Shown here: piece after piece, positions 1-10,577 of the stretch
How the letters are laid out: every line of letters begins with the position of its first letter
Numbering within the stretch: the first letter of the stretch is position 1
Assembly: GCA_001970855.1 (NCBI GenBank)
Contig: LSSN01005876.1
Coordinates: 1-21,313, forward strand
Direction of reading: 5' to 3'
Length of the DNA stretch: 21,313 nt
DNA from: Smittium culicis
Taxonomy: Eukaryota; Kickxellomycota; Harpellomycetes; Harpellales; Legeriomycetaceae
The notes under the pieces: generated by a model
Seen by the model: the letters and a program-made list of their open reading frames with translations, nothing else
The model's database searches: none
Told to the model about the DNA's origin: nothing
Position numbers and translations under genes: made by a program

Positions 1-3000
1 CACTTTCATATTCTGGCTTAATGTATGAATAGGAGATTTGTTAAGTAAACTTGTATCAGGATTATTTTGAGGTTTTAAAGTTGTCATATTTTGGACATTT
101 GTAGGTGGGTTATTAAGCTCAGCCTTAGAGTTGCTAAAAATAGACTCGTAGTTTGATTTTTCAAAGAAATCTAAAGGGGATGGTGATCTCACTCTTTTTT
201 TATCTAATTTAAAACCAATATTAATAGACTCAGTGTTTGGCGATCTATTGATACTCTCAGCTCTTTTATAGTAGCTGGATGAATAGCTTTCGTTAGTATA
301 GCTTCTTTCGTATCTATTACTTCTTGAATAGTACCCCGACCTATCATATTCAGTAAAGTCAGATGCATTAGATCTAGATTCCGCTCTATCTCTGTTCATG
401 TCTCTAGAGTGGCGATGAACTGATCTGCCACTGTCTCGATTTCTTTCACGATCACGGATTCTTTCCTTTTCGCGGTAAAGCTCAGTTAAACTTTCTCTCT
501 GTCTGGGCCTACCGCTCCTATACCTTTCAGAGCTTCGATCAAGAGCATAATCTCTATCGTAATCAGCACCACGCCTTCGCCTATACACACCATCTTCATA
601 ATTTTTATAAGAAGAGTTGGGATAAGAAGTGCGATCAGGCTCGCCAGAAGTAGGGTATTGGTTTTTATAGTAATTCCTGGGAGATATATCATAAGGTTTT
701 GCATACTTTTCATCAGAATATCTATCTTTACTATAAGCTAAATCATGGCCTGTAGAGGCAAAAGATCTTCCAGATTTGTAATCGCTGTTGGCAGAGTTAC
801 TGGTTACTCGATATGAGTCCTTAGAATATAGCTCAGAATCTTTCTCGTAAGGATAATTTCCATAACTAGATCTTTGATATTCGCGTCTGCTGGAGCTTCT
901 TGAATCGCTATATTTAGATGGGCTATAGTCTCGATACCGATGTTCCTGTTTAGAATAAGAATAATCTTTGAGGGATGATTGGTCATCATCTATACGAGAA
1001 ATATCATTAGAAAGGATTTCTTTTGAGAGTTTCTTTTCAACACTACCATTATCATTGGGATATAAATCTCTATTTTGCGAGTTTACTAGTACTTTAGTAT
1101 CTGAAGCAGATAAAAGAGGATCAAGCGCTAAATTTTTAGCAGGATTGAGAGGATCATGCCGAGTAACATCATCGTGATTGTTATTATTAGATGGAGTTAA
1201 TCCTTGACCTTTAGTTTTATCATCTAGAAGCTGATCTATTTGCGATATAGACTTACTGCTATCCATTCTATCTAGGGAGGCGTTGGTATTTTCAAGAGGC
1301 TGGAAAGAAGAATTTTCTGAAGTTGATTCATGAATTTTATCGACATTTTTAGAATAAGAATCAGGGTATTCAGGGTTGGATTTTCTCTTTTTATAAGTGT
1401 CATTGTAATTATAAGCTTGGATACGGTGATAATTTCGATCAGAGGTATAATCAAGGTCTGACTTTTTTGACGAGTAAGATCTGTAGCTACGATCATAATC
1501 GTAATCATAATCACATTTAAGGTTATCTTTATAACTAGAATATGTATCGTAGCTCGAGTATTTATGGTGGCTATTGTAATCATATCTTGATTTTTCAGAT
1601 TCAGAATATTTATCAGGCTTTGAAGATCTAGAAAAAGATCTTCTATTTTCACTAGGAGTCATAAAGTCGTCGTCACGGCTTCTAATAGACGCTATATCGG
1701 ATTTATTGTTATCAGATCTATCTTCAGTTAAAGCAACAGGTTTTCTCATTGATGAGAAAGAGTCAGAATTTCGGGAGCCAGTAAGTGGATTAAGCTGGTT
1801 TTTTCTGTAGTTATAGGAATCTTTGTCGGATAAATTTTTAGAAGGAGTGTAATTTTCAGATCTAGTGCTTAGTGAATAATCAGCCATGTTTTGCTTATCA
1901 GATCCATAATACTTAGAATAAGAATAACCATCAGTAGATTTGTAACTAACACGTTCGTTTGAATCGTATTCAAAGCCATATTTACTAATGTCATCAGACT
2001 TGGATAAATCATTACGAGCTGTTTCAGGTAAAGGTATTTTGAAAGATGAATTTTTGTCAGGTGTTGCAATTTCACTAGTAAAGCTAGGGTTTTGGGAGTT
2101 ATCAGCAATTTCGTCATCGAAACAATTGATCTCGCCTTCCTCGACTTCATTATCATTACATGGTATTCTTCTAAGAGAAGTAGCAGTGCTATCTATGACA
2201 CTAGAAGAGGCTTGTTTAGAAGGAGTGATATTATCACTAGAGGGATCGCTATTTGGCAAATTCTTATTTTGATTATTCTCATTGCATTTCAAATTGCTTT
2301 GAAGATTGTTAAATAAATCACTTTTCTCTAGTCTATTATAGTCATCACATAGTTTATCAGGATTAGAGGTTTTGTAAGAGCTGTGAAAATTCTGCTGTTT
2401 AGAATCATGCTTAGAATGTTGATAATCTCTGGATTGATTTCTATCACGTTCGGGATATTTATAATTAGTTGAAATGTTATGTTCGTTTCCTTTAAGAGTA
2501 AATTTTCGATCTGAGTAGTTATTACTTGAAGAATCATATTTCGAATATCTGGATTCTTGTGAGTTGTATGAGGAATGATGATCCTTAGAAGAGATGAATG
2601 AAGGATTGATATCATGTTTTGATCTATAGCCCGATGAAGAATATTTATCAAAGTCGTTGAATTTATCAGGATTATCCTTAATATATTCTTTATCGTAACT
2701 GCTAGTGTAATAGTGTTTAGATCTATTTTCGCGAGTTGTGCTGTAATCATTATACGTTTTATCAGAATGAGAAATTCTAATGGAATCATTTAATGGGCTT
2801 TCATTTTTAAGGAGCTCAGAACTTGAGTTATAATTAAATTCGGAATTTTCTTTGCTATTTGAGTTTTTTAAGGAATCTTTGGATAAATCTTCAAGTTCGC
2901 TGTATCTGGCCTTACCTTCTCGTTGATAGTACCAATCTTCAACAGACTTAGAGTTTCGTTCTTTATCAACTGGCGATTTTTGTAGCTGTCGAGGAAGATT

Positions 3001-3105
3001 AGTGGAATCTTCAGTTTTGGATGCGACAGTATCATTTGAAGCTATAGCTTCTGGAAAGCTCTCCTGGGTTAATTCGGGCTCTGTCTTAGTATTTTCTAGA
3101 GACAT
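1..3105 (-). CDS. Large Ser/Tyr/Asp/Arg-rich disordered protein, N-terminal 1,035 residues (partial)
   Basis: Reading the minus strand from the ATG at 3105, the frame stays open to base 1 with no stop, giving 1,035 codons and no need for an intron. The gene continues beyond the window, so its C-terminus and any folded domain are unseen. The start MSLENTKTEPELTQ is the first ATG of the frame and sits below an AT-rich spacer. The protein is low-complexity and hydrophilic throughout, dominated by Ser, Asp, Tyr, Asn, Lys and Arg. YS, SY and DY pairs recur throughout. An acidic EVEEGEI motif lies near residue 320. A strongly basic Arg/Glu/Asp block with RDRER and RHSRD runs over about 838-912, and KKRVRSPSP lies near residue 970. 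RS/RD-like tails and EEGEI motifs are common in nuclear RNA-processing and chromatin proteins, so a nuclear role is plausible. No family can be named. Antisense and other-frame ORFs here are shadows of its biased composition. Confidence 0.75.
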   Translation of the reverse strand, partial: MSLENTKTEPELTQESFPEAIASNDTVASKTEDSTNLPRQLQKSPVDKERNSKSVEDWYYQREGKARYSELEDLSKDSLKNSNSKENSEFNYNSSSELLKNESPLNDSIRISHSDKTYNDYSTTRENRSKHYYTSSYDKEYIKDNPDKFNDFDKYSSSGYRSKHDINPSFISSKDHHSSYNSQESRYSKYDSSSNNYSDRKFTLKGNEHNISTNYKYPERDRNQSRDYQHSKHDSKQQNFHSSYKTSNPDKLCDDYNRLEKSDLFNNLQSNLKCNENNQNKNLPNSDPSSDNITPSKQASSSVIDSTATSLRRIPCNDNEVEEGEINCFDDEIADNSQNPSFTSEIATPDKNSSFKIPLPETARNDLSKSDDISKYGFEYDSNERVSYKSTDGYSYSKYYGSDKQNMADYSLSTRSENYTPSKNLSDKDSYNYRKNQLNPLTGSRNSDSFSSMRKPVALTEDRSDNNKSDIASIRSRDDDFMTPSENRRSFSRSSKPDKYSESEKSRYDYNSHHKYSSYDTYSSYKDNLKCDYDYDYDRSYRSYSSKKSDLDYTSDRNYHRIQAYNYNDTYKKRKSNPEYPDSYSKNVDKIHESTSENSSFQPLENTNASLDRMDSSKSISQIDQLLDDKTKGQGLTPSNNNNHDDVTRHDPLNPAKNLALDPLLSASDTKVLVNSQNRDLYPNDNGSVEKKLSKEILSNDISRIDDDQSSLKDYSYSKQEHRYRDYSPSKYSDSRSSSRREYQRSSYGNYPYEKDSELYSKDSYRVTSNSANSDYKSGRSFASTGHDLAYSKDRYSDEKYAKPYDISPRNYYKNQYPTSGEPDRTSYPNSSYKNYEDGVYRRRRGADYDRDYALDRSSERYRSGRPRQRESLTELYREKERIRDRERNRDSGRSVHRHSRDMNRDRAESRSNASDFTEYDRSGYYSRSNRYERSYTNESYSSSYYKRAESINRSPNTESINIGFKLDKKRVRSPSPLDFFEKSNYESIFSNSKAELNNPPTNVQNMTTLKPQNNPDTSLLNKSPIHTLSQNMKV

Positions 3106-4118
3106 TTTACAATTAAATCATTTGCAAAATAAAAAATTTTTTGGTTGCAAAGATTTCTAATATAAATAAAACAATCTATATGAGTAAATTGTTATCTTTA
3201 GTAAACTTTAGCTGTATGCTTAAAATTGTGCGTTTGAAGATGTGAATTAGTTAAAAGAGAAAAAATAAAAAGGAATAATTATTTCAGTGCTAACGATGTA
3301 TTAAAAAGATATCATAAACGATTCGGTGAACAAATGAGAAATTAGATTATTCAGAGTAAAAAAAGGCAAACAAAATGAAAACCACAAGAATTGAGTAAGT
3401 AAATGTTTAAAATAATAAAAATGTATTGAACTTTTTTATTTTCGTGAGCCAATAGTAATCTGATGTGATAATATATTACACGAAATGTTTTTTTACACAT
3501 TTTGATTAATTAGTACAGTTAATATTTTTCTCAAATTTATTCTGTGCAGCTAAAAAATAAACCAATTTCACAATAGTGTAAATTTATTAAGTCTTCATTC
3601 AATGATAAACATTCTAAATAAATACTATAAAAATACTGCAATAAAAATATAAATCCATAAGTTTTTTTTAAACGAATTAGAGCCTAATAGATTCGCTTGT
3701 TTACTATTAGATCAATTATTTTTGTAAAGTAAGGTTAAAATAGCCTATACTATAAAATGAATTGCATACATACACGATATATCTAAATACTAGGTATTCG
3801 AGTTTATACTACCTTATTATAACGTTTGTAATTAATAATTAAAATAAAATGGCTTGCTTAAGTCTAAGCAATTTAATAGTTCGGAGGTTAACTCGAAATT
3901 ATCAATGAGTGGATAAATACGTTGCTGTAAGAGCTAAATTAGCAAGTTTTCTAAAAATATATTTATTAAAATAATGTTATTTTATTTAGTCTAAATAAAA
4001 AATTTTATAAGCGGCTGTAAGAAGTGATGAAATTCTAATAAAGCCTTCAATTTCAATTCCTAGGATAAAATTAAGCATAGATTATATTACAAAAAGAAAA
4101 GAGAAAAATTTAATTATT
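3106..4118. other. Intergenic spacer, AT-rich
   Basis: This stretch of about 1 kb lies between the start of the large minus-strand gene and the stop of SLU7. It should hold the promoter and 5' leader of the former and the 3' UTR of the latter. I see only AT-rich sequence, with no ORF, tRNA or repeat copy. The TATAAATAAA string near 3162 is not a convincing promoter in such AT-rich DNA. Confidence 0.6.
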
Positions 4119-5995
4119 TCAATTTTTTTTTATAGGGATACAGTATGAATTTTTGACCAACTGTTGGCAGCATTTATATCCCCATTTTCCTTCTTTCCAA
4201 AACGATCCAAAAATGCTGGTATGGTTGTTTAAATAAACATCTTCCTCATATCTTGATTTTCTCTTGACAATTTCAGCTCCACTAACAACTTTACCATATC
4301 TATTATATTCTACATAGTTTTCGCTTTGGTACAAATTAACGTTTTCAGGCTTTACTAGATGTTCTTTACCTCCATATTTGTCTAAAATGGACTCCTTAAT
4401 AGAAGATTTCAATTCTTTCTTTTTGCTTTCAAACTTCTTCTTAAGGAGAACAGACTCTGTGGGGTTAGCTTGTAAGTGAATGGAGCTATTTCCACGAGAT
4501 TCTGCTTCCCAAGCAAATAGCTGCATTTTTGTTATTTCAGGGGCATCCCCAGTAGCTCTGACAAAATTATCACCAGCATATGCAAGTTCATTTGGATCTT
4601 TACCAGTGTGAGGATTCTCACGCATAGATCTAGTTTTAGGATCATAGTAAGCTGAATCTAAATCAAGATTTCGTAAATATTTCGCTGTGTCTTCGCGGAT
4701 TCTAATTTACAAGAAAAAAAAAACATTAGGGCTAAGATTCAAAGTGAAAATAAAACATGTTGATAATTTCAAAGAAATATCTTACCTCAAATTTCTAATA
4801 GTAGTGCGAGAACTTAAATCAATTTTTTGACCAGGCATGTCAGTTCTTTCAGCATATTTATCTTCATCACCATTTTCTTCATCGCTAGAGCCTAATTGCT
4901 TCTCAATATCTTCTACAGTTCCTGATGCTATTGCTTTATCTAACTCTTCAGCCTTTCGTTTTTTTCTCGCTTGCTCGATTTGTTCCCATTCTAGAGTAAT
5001 AAATGTTATATTAGATAATAGTATTTTCAAAAGGTAGGACGTATAATGAGGCATGAATTATAGAATAGTATTATTGCTTAGAAAAAAAAGTGTGATGATA
5101 TATAATAAAAATTACCTTCTATCAAATCTAAATGTTGCTTTGGATCATAGCCAATCCATCTGTCTCTTTTTTTGTCGTAATCGAAATCAACCTGGGTGAT
5201 AATCTCGTCAGGCTAAAAAAATTGAAGAATTTTGTTTATAAAATTCGGATCTGGATATAAAAAAAAAGATAAAAAAAATAAGGTATGTAATTTTGTAAAA
5301 AGTGTACCATAATGTCTTTTCCGGTATACTTTGCACCTTTTTTTCTGGGTCTTTCCATACATTCTTTTGTTTTATGAGACATTGCACCGCAATTTTCGCA
5401 TGCTCCCTTTCTATATTTAGTTGCAACCTCAGCCTAAAGTTTAGGGTTAAATAAATTAAGAGATATATAGAAAATGTTTATAAGTTAGTTATTTAAAATT
5501 AATATTGAAAATATAGATACTTTTCGAGCGCCTCTTGAATACCATGAATCAGAAGCTTTTTCTTGAAGCTTAAAGTTTTTTTGATGTTTAAGCCCCGGCT
5601 TTTTATTGTCGACATACCCTAGACAATGTTGTTTAAGAAGGGGATATAAGTTTTAAGTGCGAAACAGATACGAAGATATGCATATTTTTATTTATCGTAT
5701 TAAATAAAAGAAGTAATGGATATAGAGCAAGGGCTTACATGGCGCGCTGGCCATAAATTGGGGGATGTGTGGGTTAATGTCATTTCCCTCTTCATCAACT
5801 TCGGCAGGAACATTACCCGCCTTACGGGCAGCCTCTAGATCCTTCTTTTTCCGATACTCTTCTCTGCTGAGTTTAGGGGCTCCTATAAATCAAAACGTAT
5901 GAAAATTTTAAGAATATATAATTGTGCTCAATGAAAATCTGGTGATATGATGATAATTTTTATAATAGAATGAAATGGCAAATACCTGAATGCAT
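4119..5995 (-). CDS. SLU7: Pre-mRNA-splicing factor SLU7 (seven exons, 420 aa)
   Basis: SLU7 is a nuclear second-step splicing factor that helps choose and dock the 3' splice site. The exons I rebuilt on the minus strand are 5995-5986, 5882-5739, 5618-5521, 5433-5308, 5212-5116, 4990-4786 and 4701-4119. All six introns are GT...AG, 84-125 nt long, and every junction keeps frame. The family blocks appear in order: [17 protein letters not shown] and SAPWYVD in the N-terminal part; the CCHC zinc knuckle C96-x2-C99-x4-H104-x4-C109 within [12 protein letters not shown]; and [10 protein letters not shown]. These are followed by a basic RKKRK near 167-171, an acidic stretch at 193-202, then [32 protein letters not shown] and the C-terminal [19 protein letters not shown]. 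The start ATG CAT TCA G joins G|GA across intron 1. The protein ends six residues after the conserved NSYC, so it lacks the Lys-rich tail of animal SLU7. The donor of intron 4 (GTACAC) is the least typical. Confidence 0.95.
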
Positions 5996-6678
5996 TTGTA
6001 AATTATTATAGATTCTGGACTTGGCTTTAAATTCGAGTTAATAGATTCTAACAAAACCAAAGTGAAATCTGTAAAAATCGGATCTGAGCCTAAATATTTA
6101 TTCAAGCTTTTGTTGACTTTTTGCCTTTTTGTTATTGGTTTCTCAACTGATAATTGGCTTTAAATTCCATTTCCTGGAATAATGAAAGTTTTTAGAAATA
6201 GTTATTGGAAAATTGATAAGCCAATAATAAAAGGCTATTGGATTATTACTATTATTATTTAGTGCTGTGATGAAATATTGAATTTTTATTATTTATTAAT
6301 AATTATCACAACCTATTATTCGGTATATTTCTTTAAATAATGAGCAAGGCCAATTACGCGAGCTTATAATTGATCCATACGTATTTCAGATCTGGGATTA
6401 TGATTTCTTGAGTTTTGGCGAATCAGTATATATAATTGAGTGATATTCTTTTTGATCTGCCAATTATCATTGTAATCATTGAAGAAAATTTATTGTTGAA
6501 ATTAACTATTTTTTTTAATATCTAATGTTTAAAGCGTTGGAATTTGGTGCGATACGATTTTAAAGTAGCTGATTAAATTTCTGAATGCTAATATTAGAAT
6601 TATTTATTTTTTCATCATAAAATCTTTATAAGAAATAGGGTTTATAATTAGCTCTTTAGATTCCCTACATATAGAAAA
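5996..6678. promoter_or_regulatory. Divergent promoter region of SLU7 and uL4m, with a CCAAT cluster
   Basis: This 683-bp spacer lies between the SLU7 start (minus) and the uL4m start (plus), so both promoters and 5' leaders must be here. CCAAT or its complement ATTGG occurs at 6134, 6153, 6204, 6221, 6237, 6350 and 6460. The 6221 and 6237 boxes form an inverted pair, CCAATA...TATTGG. CCAAT boxes bound by the Hap/NF-Y complex are a known control of fungal nuclear genes for mitochondrial proteins, but binding here is inferred. No convincing TATA box can be separated from the AT-rich background. Confidence 0.55.
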
Positions 6679-7689
6679 ATGTTACGGTTACTTCCAGCTG
6701 CACGAAATGTCTTTGCTAGAAATTCAGTAAGTTCAAATTTTCATGTTTCTATATTCACCTTTATTCTGATTTCAATTTTTTTGATCCTTTTATTTTTAAA
6801 AGAAAGTGTACGAAAAAAACTTAAATCTTATCTAAACCTTTAGAATTTCAAAAAAATTTTAAATCCTTGCGCTTTACGAAAACAAAGCACTTTAGCCGTA
6901 GAAGCTAAAAGCGAGACTCCGGCCCAACCACCTTCTTCAACCAACAAATTCGAATACTCAAAGTACGGTTTCCCACTTGAAGGAAAACTGCAAAATCCTT
7001 TTGGGAGCAGAATCCAAGCATGGATGAAAAAAATGGAAAATAATGCCCCAGTAAAAATCGTAGAGCTTGACAGAAGAGTTTTTGCAGCCCCGGTAAGAAT
7101 CGATTTGATCCATAGAGTTGTTGGTTATGAACGAAATGCAATGAGGCAAGGAACTCACTTTACTAGAACTATAAGCGAAGTACGAGGAAGTTCAAGGAAA
7201 GCAGCTCCCCAAAAAGGCCGTGGTAAGGCGCGTGTTGGTAGTATCCGCGCACCACACATAAGAAAGGGTGCTGTAGCTCATGGACCTAAACCACGCTCCC
7301 ACGCAACCAAAATCCAACGTAACGTATGGAGAGCAGGTTTAAGATCAGTCATTTCGGCTAAATACCAACAATCACAGCTGTTAATTTTTGACAGCTTAAA
7401 GCTGGAAAGCATCAAAACAAAATACCTAAACAGCATTCTTACCAACAATGGATGGATAGATAAGAAAAAATCATTGAACTGTGCAAACGTTCTATTCTTG
7501 GTCGATATGTCAGATGCTAAGAACATCGACTCGGAATATTATAGTCTTGCAATTGCCCACAAAAACATACCAGGCGTTAGCGTTTTAGATATTAATGAGA
7601 CTTTGGTATACGAGGTCTTGAGACACAAATACCTTGTTCTTGACATGAACTCGGTTGAATTTTTGACCAAAAAGCTAACAGCTTTATAA
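6679..7689 (+). CDS. YML6: Mitochondrial large-subunit ribosomal protein uL4m (MRPL4/Yml6 family)
   Basis: This is the mitochondrial form of ribosomal protein L4, a 54S subunit component whose long basic loop reaches the exit tunnel. Two exons, 6679-6726 and 6844-7689, are joined across a 117-nt intron (GTAAGT...TTTAG, with a possible branch site CTAAAC just before the acceptor), giving 297 aa. The N-terminus MLRLLPAARNVFARNS is rich in Arg, Leu and Ala and lacks acidic residues, as expected for a mitochondrial presequence. Family features follow: FAAPVRIDLIHRVVGYERNA around residues 95-115, then the uL4 loop at about 130-167 with RGSSRKAAPQKGRGKARVGS, APHIRKGAVAHGPKPR and a C-terminal alpha/beta part ending LTKKLTAL. 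The ATG at 7024 is internal: exon 2 is in frame upstream of it and carries family-like sequence. It is transcribed divergently from SLU7. Confidence 0.93.
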
Positions 7690-9387
7690 TCGATCTGAAA
7701 TAAATCTTCTTTTTTTTATCGTCTCAGAATTTTTTTTTACACTCCTTCTTTTCAAATTAATTTAATAAATTTAAACAAAATCATTTTAATGATGCCAAAA
7801 GTATTATTACTAGTTCCCTGTATTCAGCAACTATTTTAACTATTTATTTTAAGCTTTTATTAAAAGATGACTAGCATTAGATTGGTTCTATTATTAAAGA
7901 AAGATTAAACGTTATATGGCCCTTGTACTTGTATAAAATCATCGAAAGCTGTATTGGTTGTGCATTTCGCTTATTTAGAAATTTCAATCAAGCATTAATA
8001 TATTGATCTTGTATTCATAATCCATCTGAATTTAATTATTTCATACCATTGATGCCCCACACCAAAATTTGTGACAATAAATTGCATCTTGGTTCAATTC
8101 TTAGTATTCGCAAATAATATAAGAAAATTTATTTTATTGTGAAGTATCAAAACTAATAGGTTTAATCGTTCAATGGATATATAATTTAAAATGATAATAG
8201 GAAAATGTATTTTTATAAAGTTTAATCAAATGGATAATTGGCGGTTCAAAATAAATTTTACGAATTAATTTCATATATAATTTCATTATTTTGCAGTTGA
8301 TTTGTATTGTAATAAAATAATACTTTAATTACACATGTGGGCATTTATGCTACCAATAGTCAAATTATGGCAGTAATAGTAAATACTACTATTTAGGCAC
8401 TATATTTTAATATGCTTTGTATGTTCAATATTATCTACAATTTGGATTTGAGCGCACTTAATTTATGTAGACATTTAGAAAACTTGGTAGGAGCAACGTT
8501 AGATTAAGCAGATCTATTGATATTTGTGCCTGGGAAAATAAGTCATATCAATTGCTTGTTAGTAATATTTGGGACCTAGTCATTTCTTTAAATTACAAAC
8601 GGCTAAGCTCTAATGTAGTACATATTATTTATTTAATTTAGTATAAATAAATATTTAATTATCTCAAGCTACAACTAATAAACTCGGTATAAAGAAAAGG
8701 ATATGTACAAGTTGCCTAATGCGAATTGGGCGAATATACATTAAAATTACTCCTTTTAAAAAAACTAAAATTCTAGGGCAATATCAGCTTTATATTATCC
8801 AAGTTTTCGTAATATCTGGATTTTAAAATATCAATTTATACTTATATGGATCATATTAAAAAACTCTTGCATCCTGTAAGAACATCGGTTTAAAGAATTA
8901 ATAATCATAATTTAAAAGTTATCAGTAAAATTAACATTTTTTTTATGAGAATTACAGTTGTAGGACTAATATTACGATATTGCTTGAGTGAAAGGCAACG
9001 GATATGTATATCCTGATACTAACTAAACCTTTATATTACCTGCTAAAATTTCAATTATGGACTAACTTTTCTTCCGTCCTCATCAATTTTGAGTTTCATT
9101 TTTTTAATTTTTATTCTGCTAAGGGTTAATGATATCCAAATATCGAAAATCTCGTTTATTTGCTCTGGAATGTTATTAGATAGCCTCATAAAAGTCGATA
9201 ATTTTCAAAATAGATATTGTTTACTCCCATTGTCCCTATTTTTATGAAAAATGTATAAATACTCGGCTAAACAACGTTCACCTGACCCACACTGAAATTT
9301 AAAAACGCTCACTGTTTTTTCTACATTTCTTTGTTCCTATATACAACTTAGCTATCCCAAGTTTCAATTAACGATTATTTATGCAAC
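7690..9387. other. Intergenic spacer between uL4m and the SDR gene
   Basis: About 1.7 kb of AT-rich DNA contains no credible ORF, tRNA or copy of the repeats found elsewhere. An AATAAA at 7699-7704, just after the uL4m stop, could serve as a polyadenylation signal. A weak direct repeat (TTTAATC then ATGGATA) occurs at about 8160 and 8220. The last 150 bp hold the SDR promoter. Confidence 0.5.
9253..9261 (+). promoter_or_regulatory. Possible TATA box of the SDR gene
   Basis: GTATAAATA lies about 130 bp before the SDR start codon and is followed by a less AT-rich, C-rich leader that includes ACCTGACCCACACTG. The placement suits a TATA box with a leader of roughly 100 nt, but AT-rich DNA makes such matches common. 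Confidence 0.35.
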
Positions 9388-10248
9388 ATGGCATCAAGCG
9401 CTTTTAAAAAAAATGCTCTCACTGTAATCACAGGTTCTAATAAGGGTATTGGTTTTGGAATAGTTAAGCAGCTATTGTCCTGCTACAACACGCCAACAAC
9501 GATCCTTATGACCAGTAGAAACGAAGAGTTAGGACATGTTGCCTTTGAAGATGCTAAAAGACATCTACCTAGCACTAACAATAAAGTTACCTTACAGTAT
9601 CGTCAGTTGGACATCGTCGATTCCGAAAGTGTTTCAAGCTTCAAGAAATTCCTCATTGATACTTATGGAACTTCTTGTATTGACACCCTCATTAATAATG
9701 CTGGATTCTTAGTTAAAAAAACTGAACTAGAACTGGAAACTACCAAGAAAATAATAGAAATTAATTACTTTGGTACCGTCAAAATCACTGAAGCTTTACT
9801 CCCTCTCATGAACCAAAATAGCCGCATCATTTTTGTATCCAGTATACGTGGCTCACTCAAGTTTCAGCCAGAACAAATCAGATCTAGATTTACCGATCCT
9901 AACTTGAATATTCAGCAATTAGGAGAAATTGAAACTGAATTCTTATCTGCGGCTCTTGCTGGTAAAACACAAGAACATGGCTTTGCCGAAAGTTCATATA
10001 ATATATCAAAAACTGGTGTTACAACTTACTGCAAGCTCTTAGCCCGTGATTATGCGAACGATCCTAGAAATATTGCCTTTGTCTCTTGCCATCCTGGCTG
10101 GGTTCAAACTGATATGGGCGGTTCTGATGCTCCTCTTACAATCGATCAAGGCATCCAAACTCCTCTTTACTTAACTATGCTCGACTACCCATCCCTGTAC
10201 AAAGAAAATGGAAAATTCTTTGACCTGAAACAAGTAGCGCCATACTAA
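9388..10248 (+). CDS. Carbonyl-reductase-type short-chain dehydrogenase/reductase (SDR), 286 aa
   Basis: This is a single-exon NADPH-dependent oxidoreductase of the SDR superfamily, closest in layout to monomeric carbonyl reductase (CBR1 type), probably cytosolic. The Rossmann motif TGSNKGIG is at 15-22. MTSRN with Arg44 after strand 2 suits NADP(H). NNAG is at 103-106, the structural Asn is in IEINYFGT (N126), and the catalytic Ser is in FVSSIRG (151-152). Tyr204 and Lys208 lie in SYNISK, and HPGWVQTDMGG is at 235-245. The roughly 50-residue gap between the catalytic Ser and Tyr, filled by a mostly helical insert, marks the CBR1 group; classical SDRs have about 12 residues there. The start MASSAFKKN lies just ahead of the cofactor motif at the family's usual distance, and an AT-rich leader precedes it. 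No targeting signal is seen. The substrate cannot be read from the sequence. AATAAA at 10305 may be its polyadenylation signal. Confidence 0.9.
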   Translation: MASSAFKKNALTVITGSNKGIGFGIVKQLLSCYNTPTTILMTSRNEELGHVAFEDAKRHLPSTNNKVTLQYRQLDIVDSESVSSFKKFLIDTYGTSCIDTLINNAGFLVKKTELELETTKKIIEINYFGTVKITEALLPLMNQNSRIIFVSSIRGSLKFQPEQIRSRFTDPNLNIQQLGEIETEFLSAALAGKTQEHGFAESSYNISKTGVTTYCKLLARDYANDPRNIAFVSCHPGWVQTDMGGSDAPLTIDQGIQTPLYLTMLDYPSLYKENGKFFDLKQVAPY

Positions 10249-10304
10249 ACTTACTTTACAGCATTCATCCAATTCCAATTCTTGCTCTTTAATTTGTCTC
10301 AAGA

Positions 10305-10310
10305 AATAAA
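10305..10310 (+). terminator. Possible polyadenylation signal of the SDR gene
   Basis: AATAAA lies 57 nt after the SDR stop codon, preceded by AAG and followed by ACTGTAACC. The position suits a 3' processing signal. In AT-rich DNA the hexamer also arises by chance. Confidence 0.3.
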
Positions 10311-10577
10311 ACTGTAACCATTTCATATTTTTTATCACTCACAAAAAATTAATATAAATACTAATCCTTGAAACTGGATGACTATGTTTTTATTACTCTT
10401 GGTTTTTAACTTTACTCTCTCCGTTTTTAATTTCTCGATTGATAATTCAGAATTTTTATTCATAATTTTAATGATACCTATACCATATACACTAACAATA
10501 CTTAATCCTAGGGCACAGACTGCTCAAAAAATTTTTAATTAATATCTATTTAACTATAACAGTATTATAAACTATTA

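Noticed and set aside
1272..2789. Several minus-strand ORFs of 95-153 codons (1272-1652, 1869-2156, 2328-2789) and plus-strand ORFs within the large partial gene
   Set aside because: They are Ile/Leu/Thr-rich shadows of the Ser/Asp/Tyr-rich frame, which stays open over the whole 3.1 kb.
4020..4070. Possible extra last exon of SLU7 after CCTAG near 4060 (minus), reading ELKLKALLEF
   Set aside because: It does not resemble the SLU7 tail, and the phase from the only candidate donor makes an immediate stop.
4782..5426. Minus-strand ORFs at 4782-5054 and 5208-5426
   Set aside because: They are SLU7 exons read through introns; part of 5208-5426 is in another frame. The spliced model explains both.
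5908..6105. 65-codon minus ORF starting MNKYLGSD as an alternative SLU7 N-terminus
   Set aside because: Its frame does not match the donor phase needed to join exon 2, and the sequence does not resemble SLU7. ATG at 5995 joins in frame.
8088..8102. GGTTCAATTCT, like a tRNA B box
   Set aside because: No matching A box, acceptor stem or anticodon arm could be found around it.
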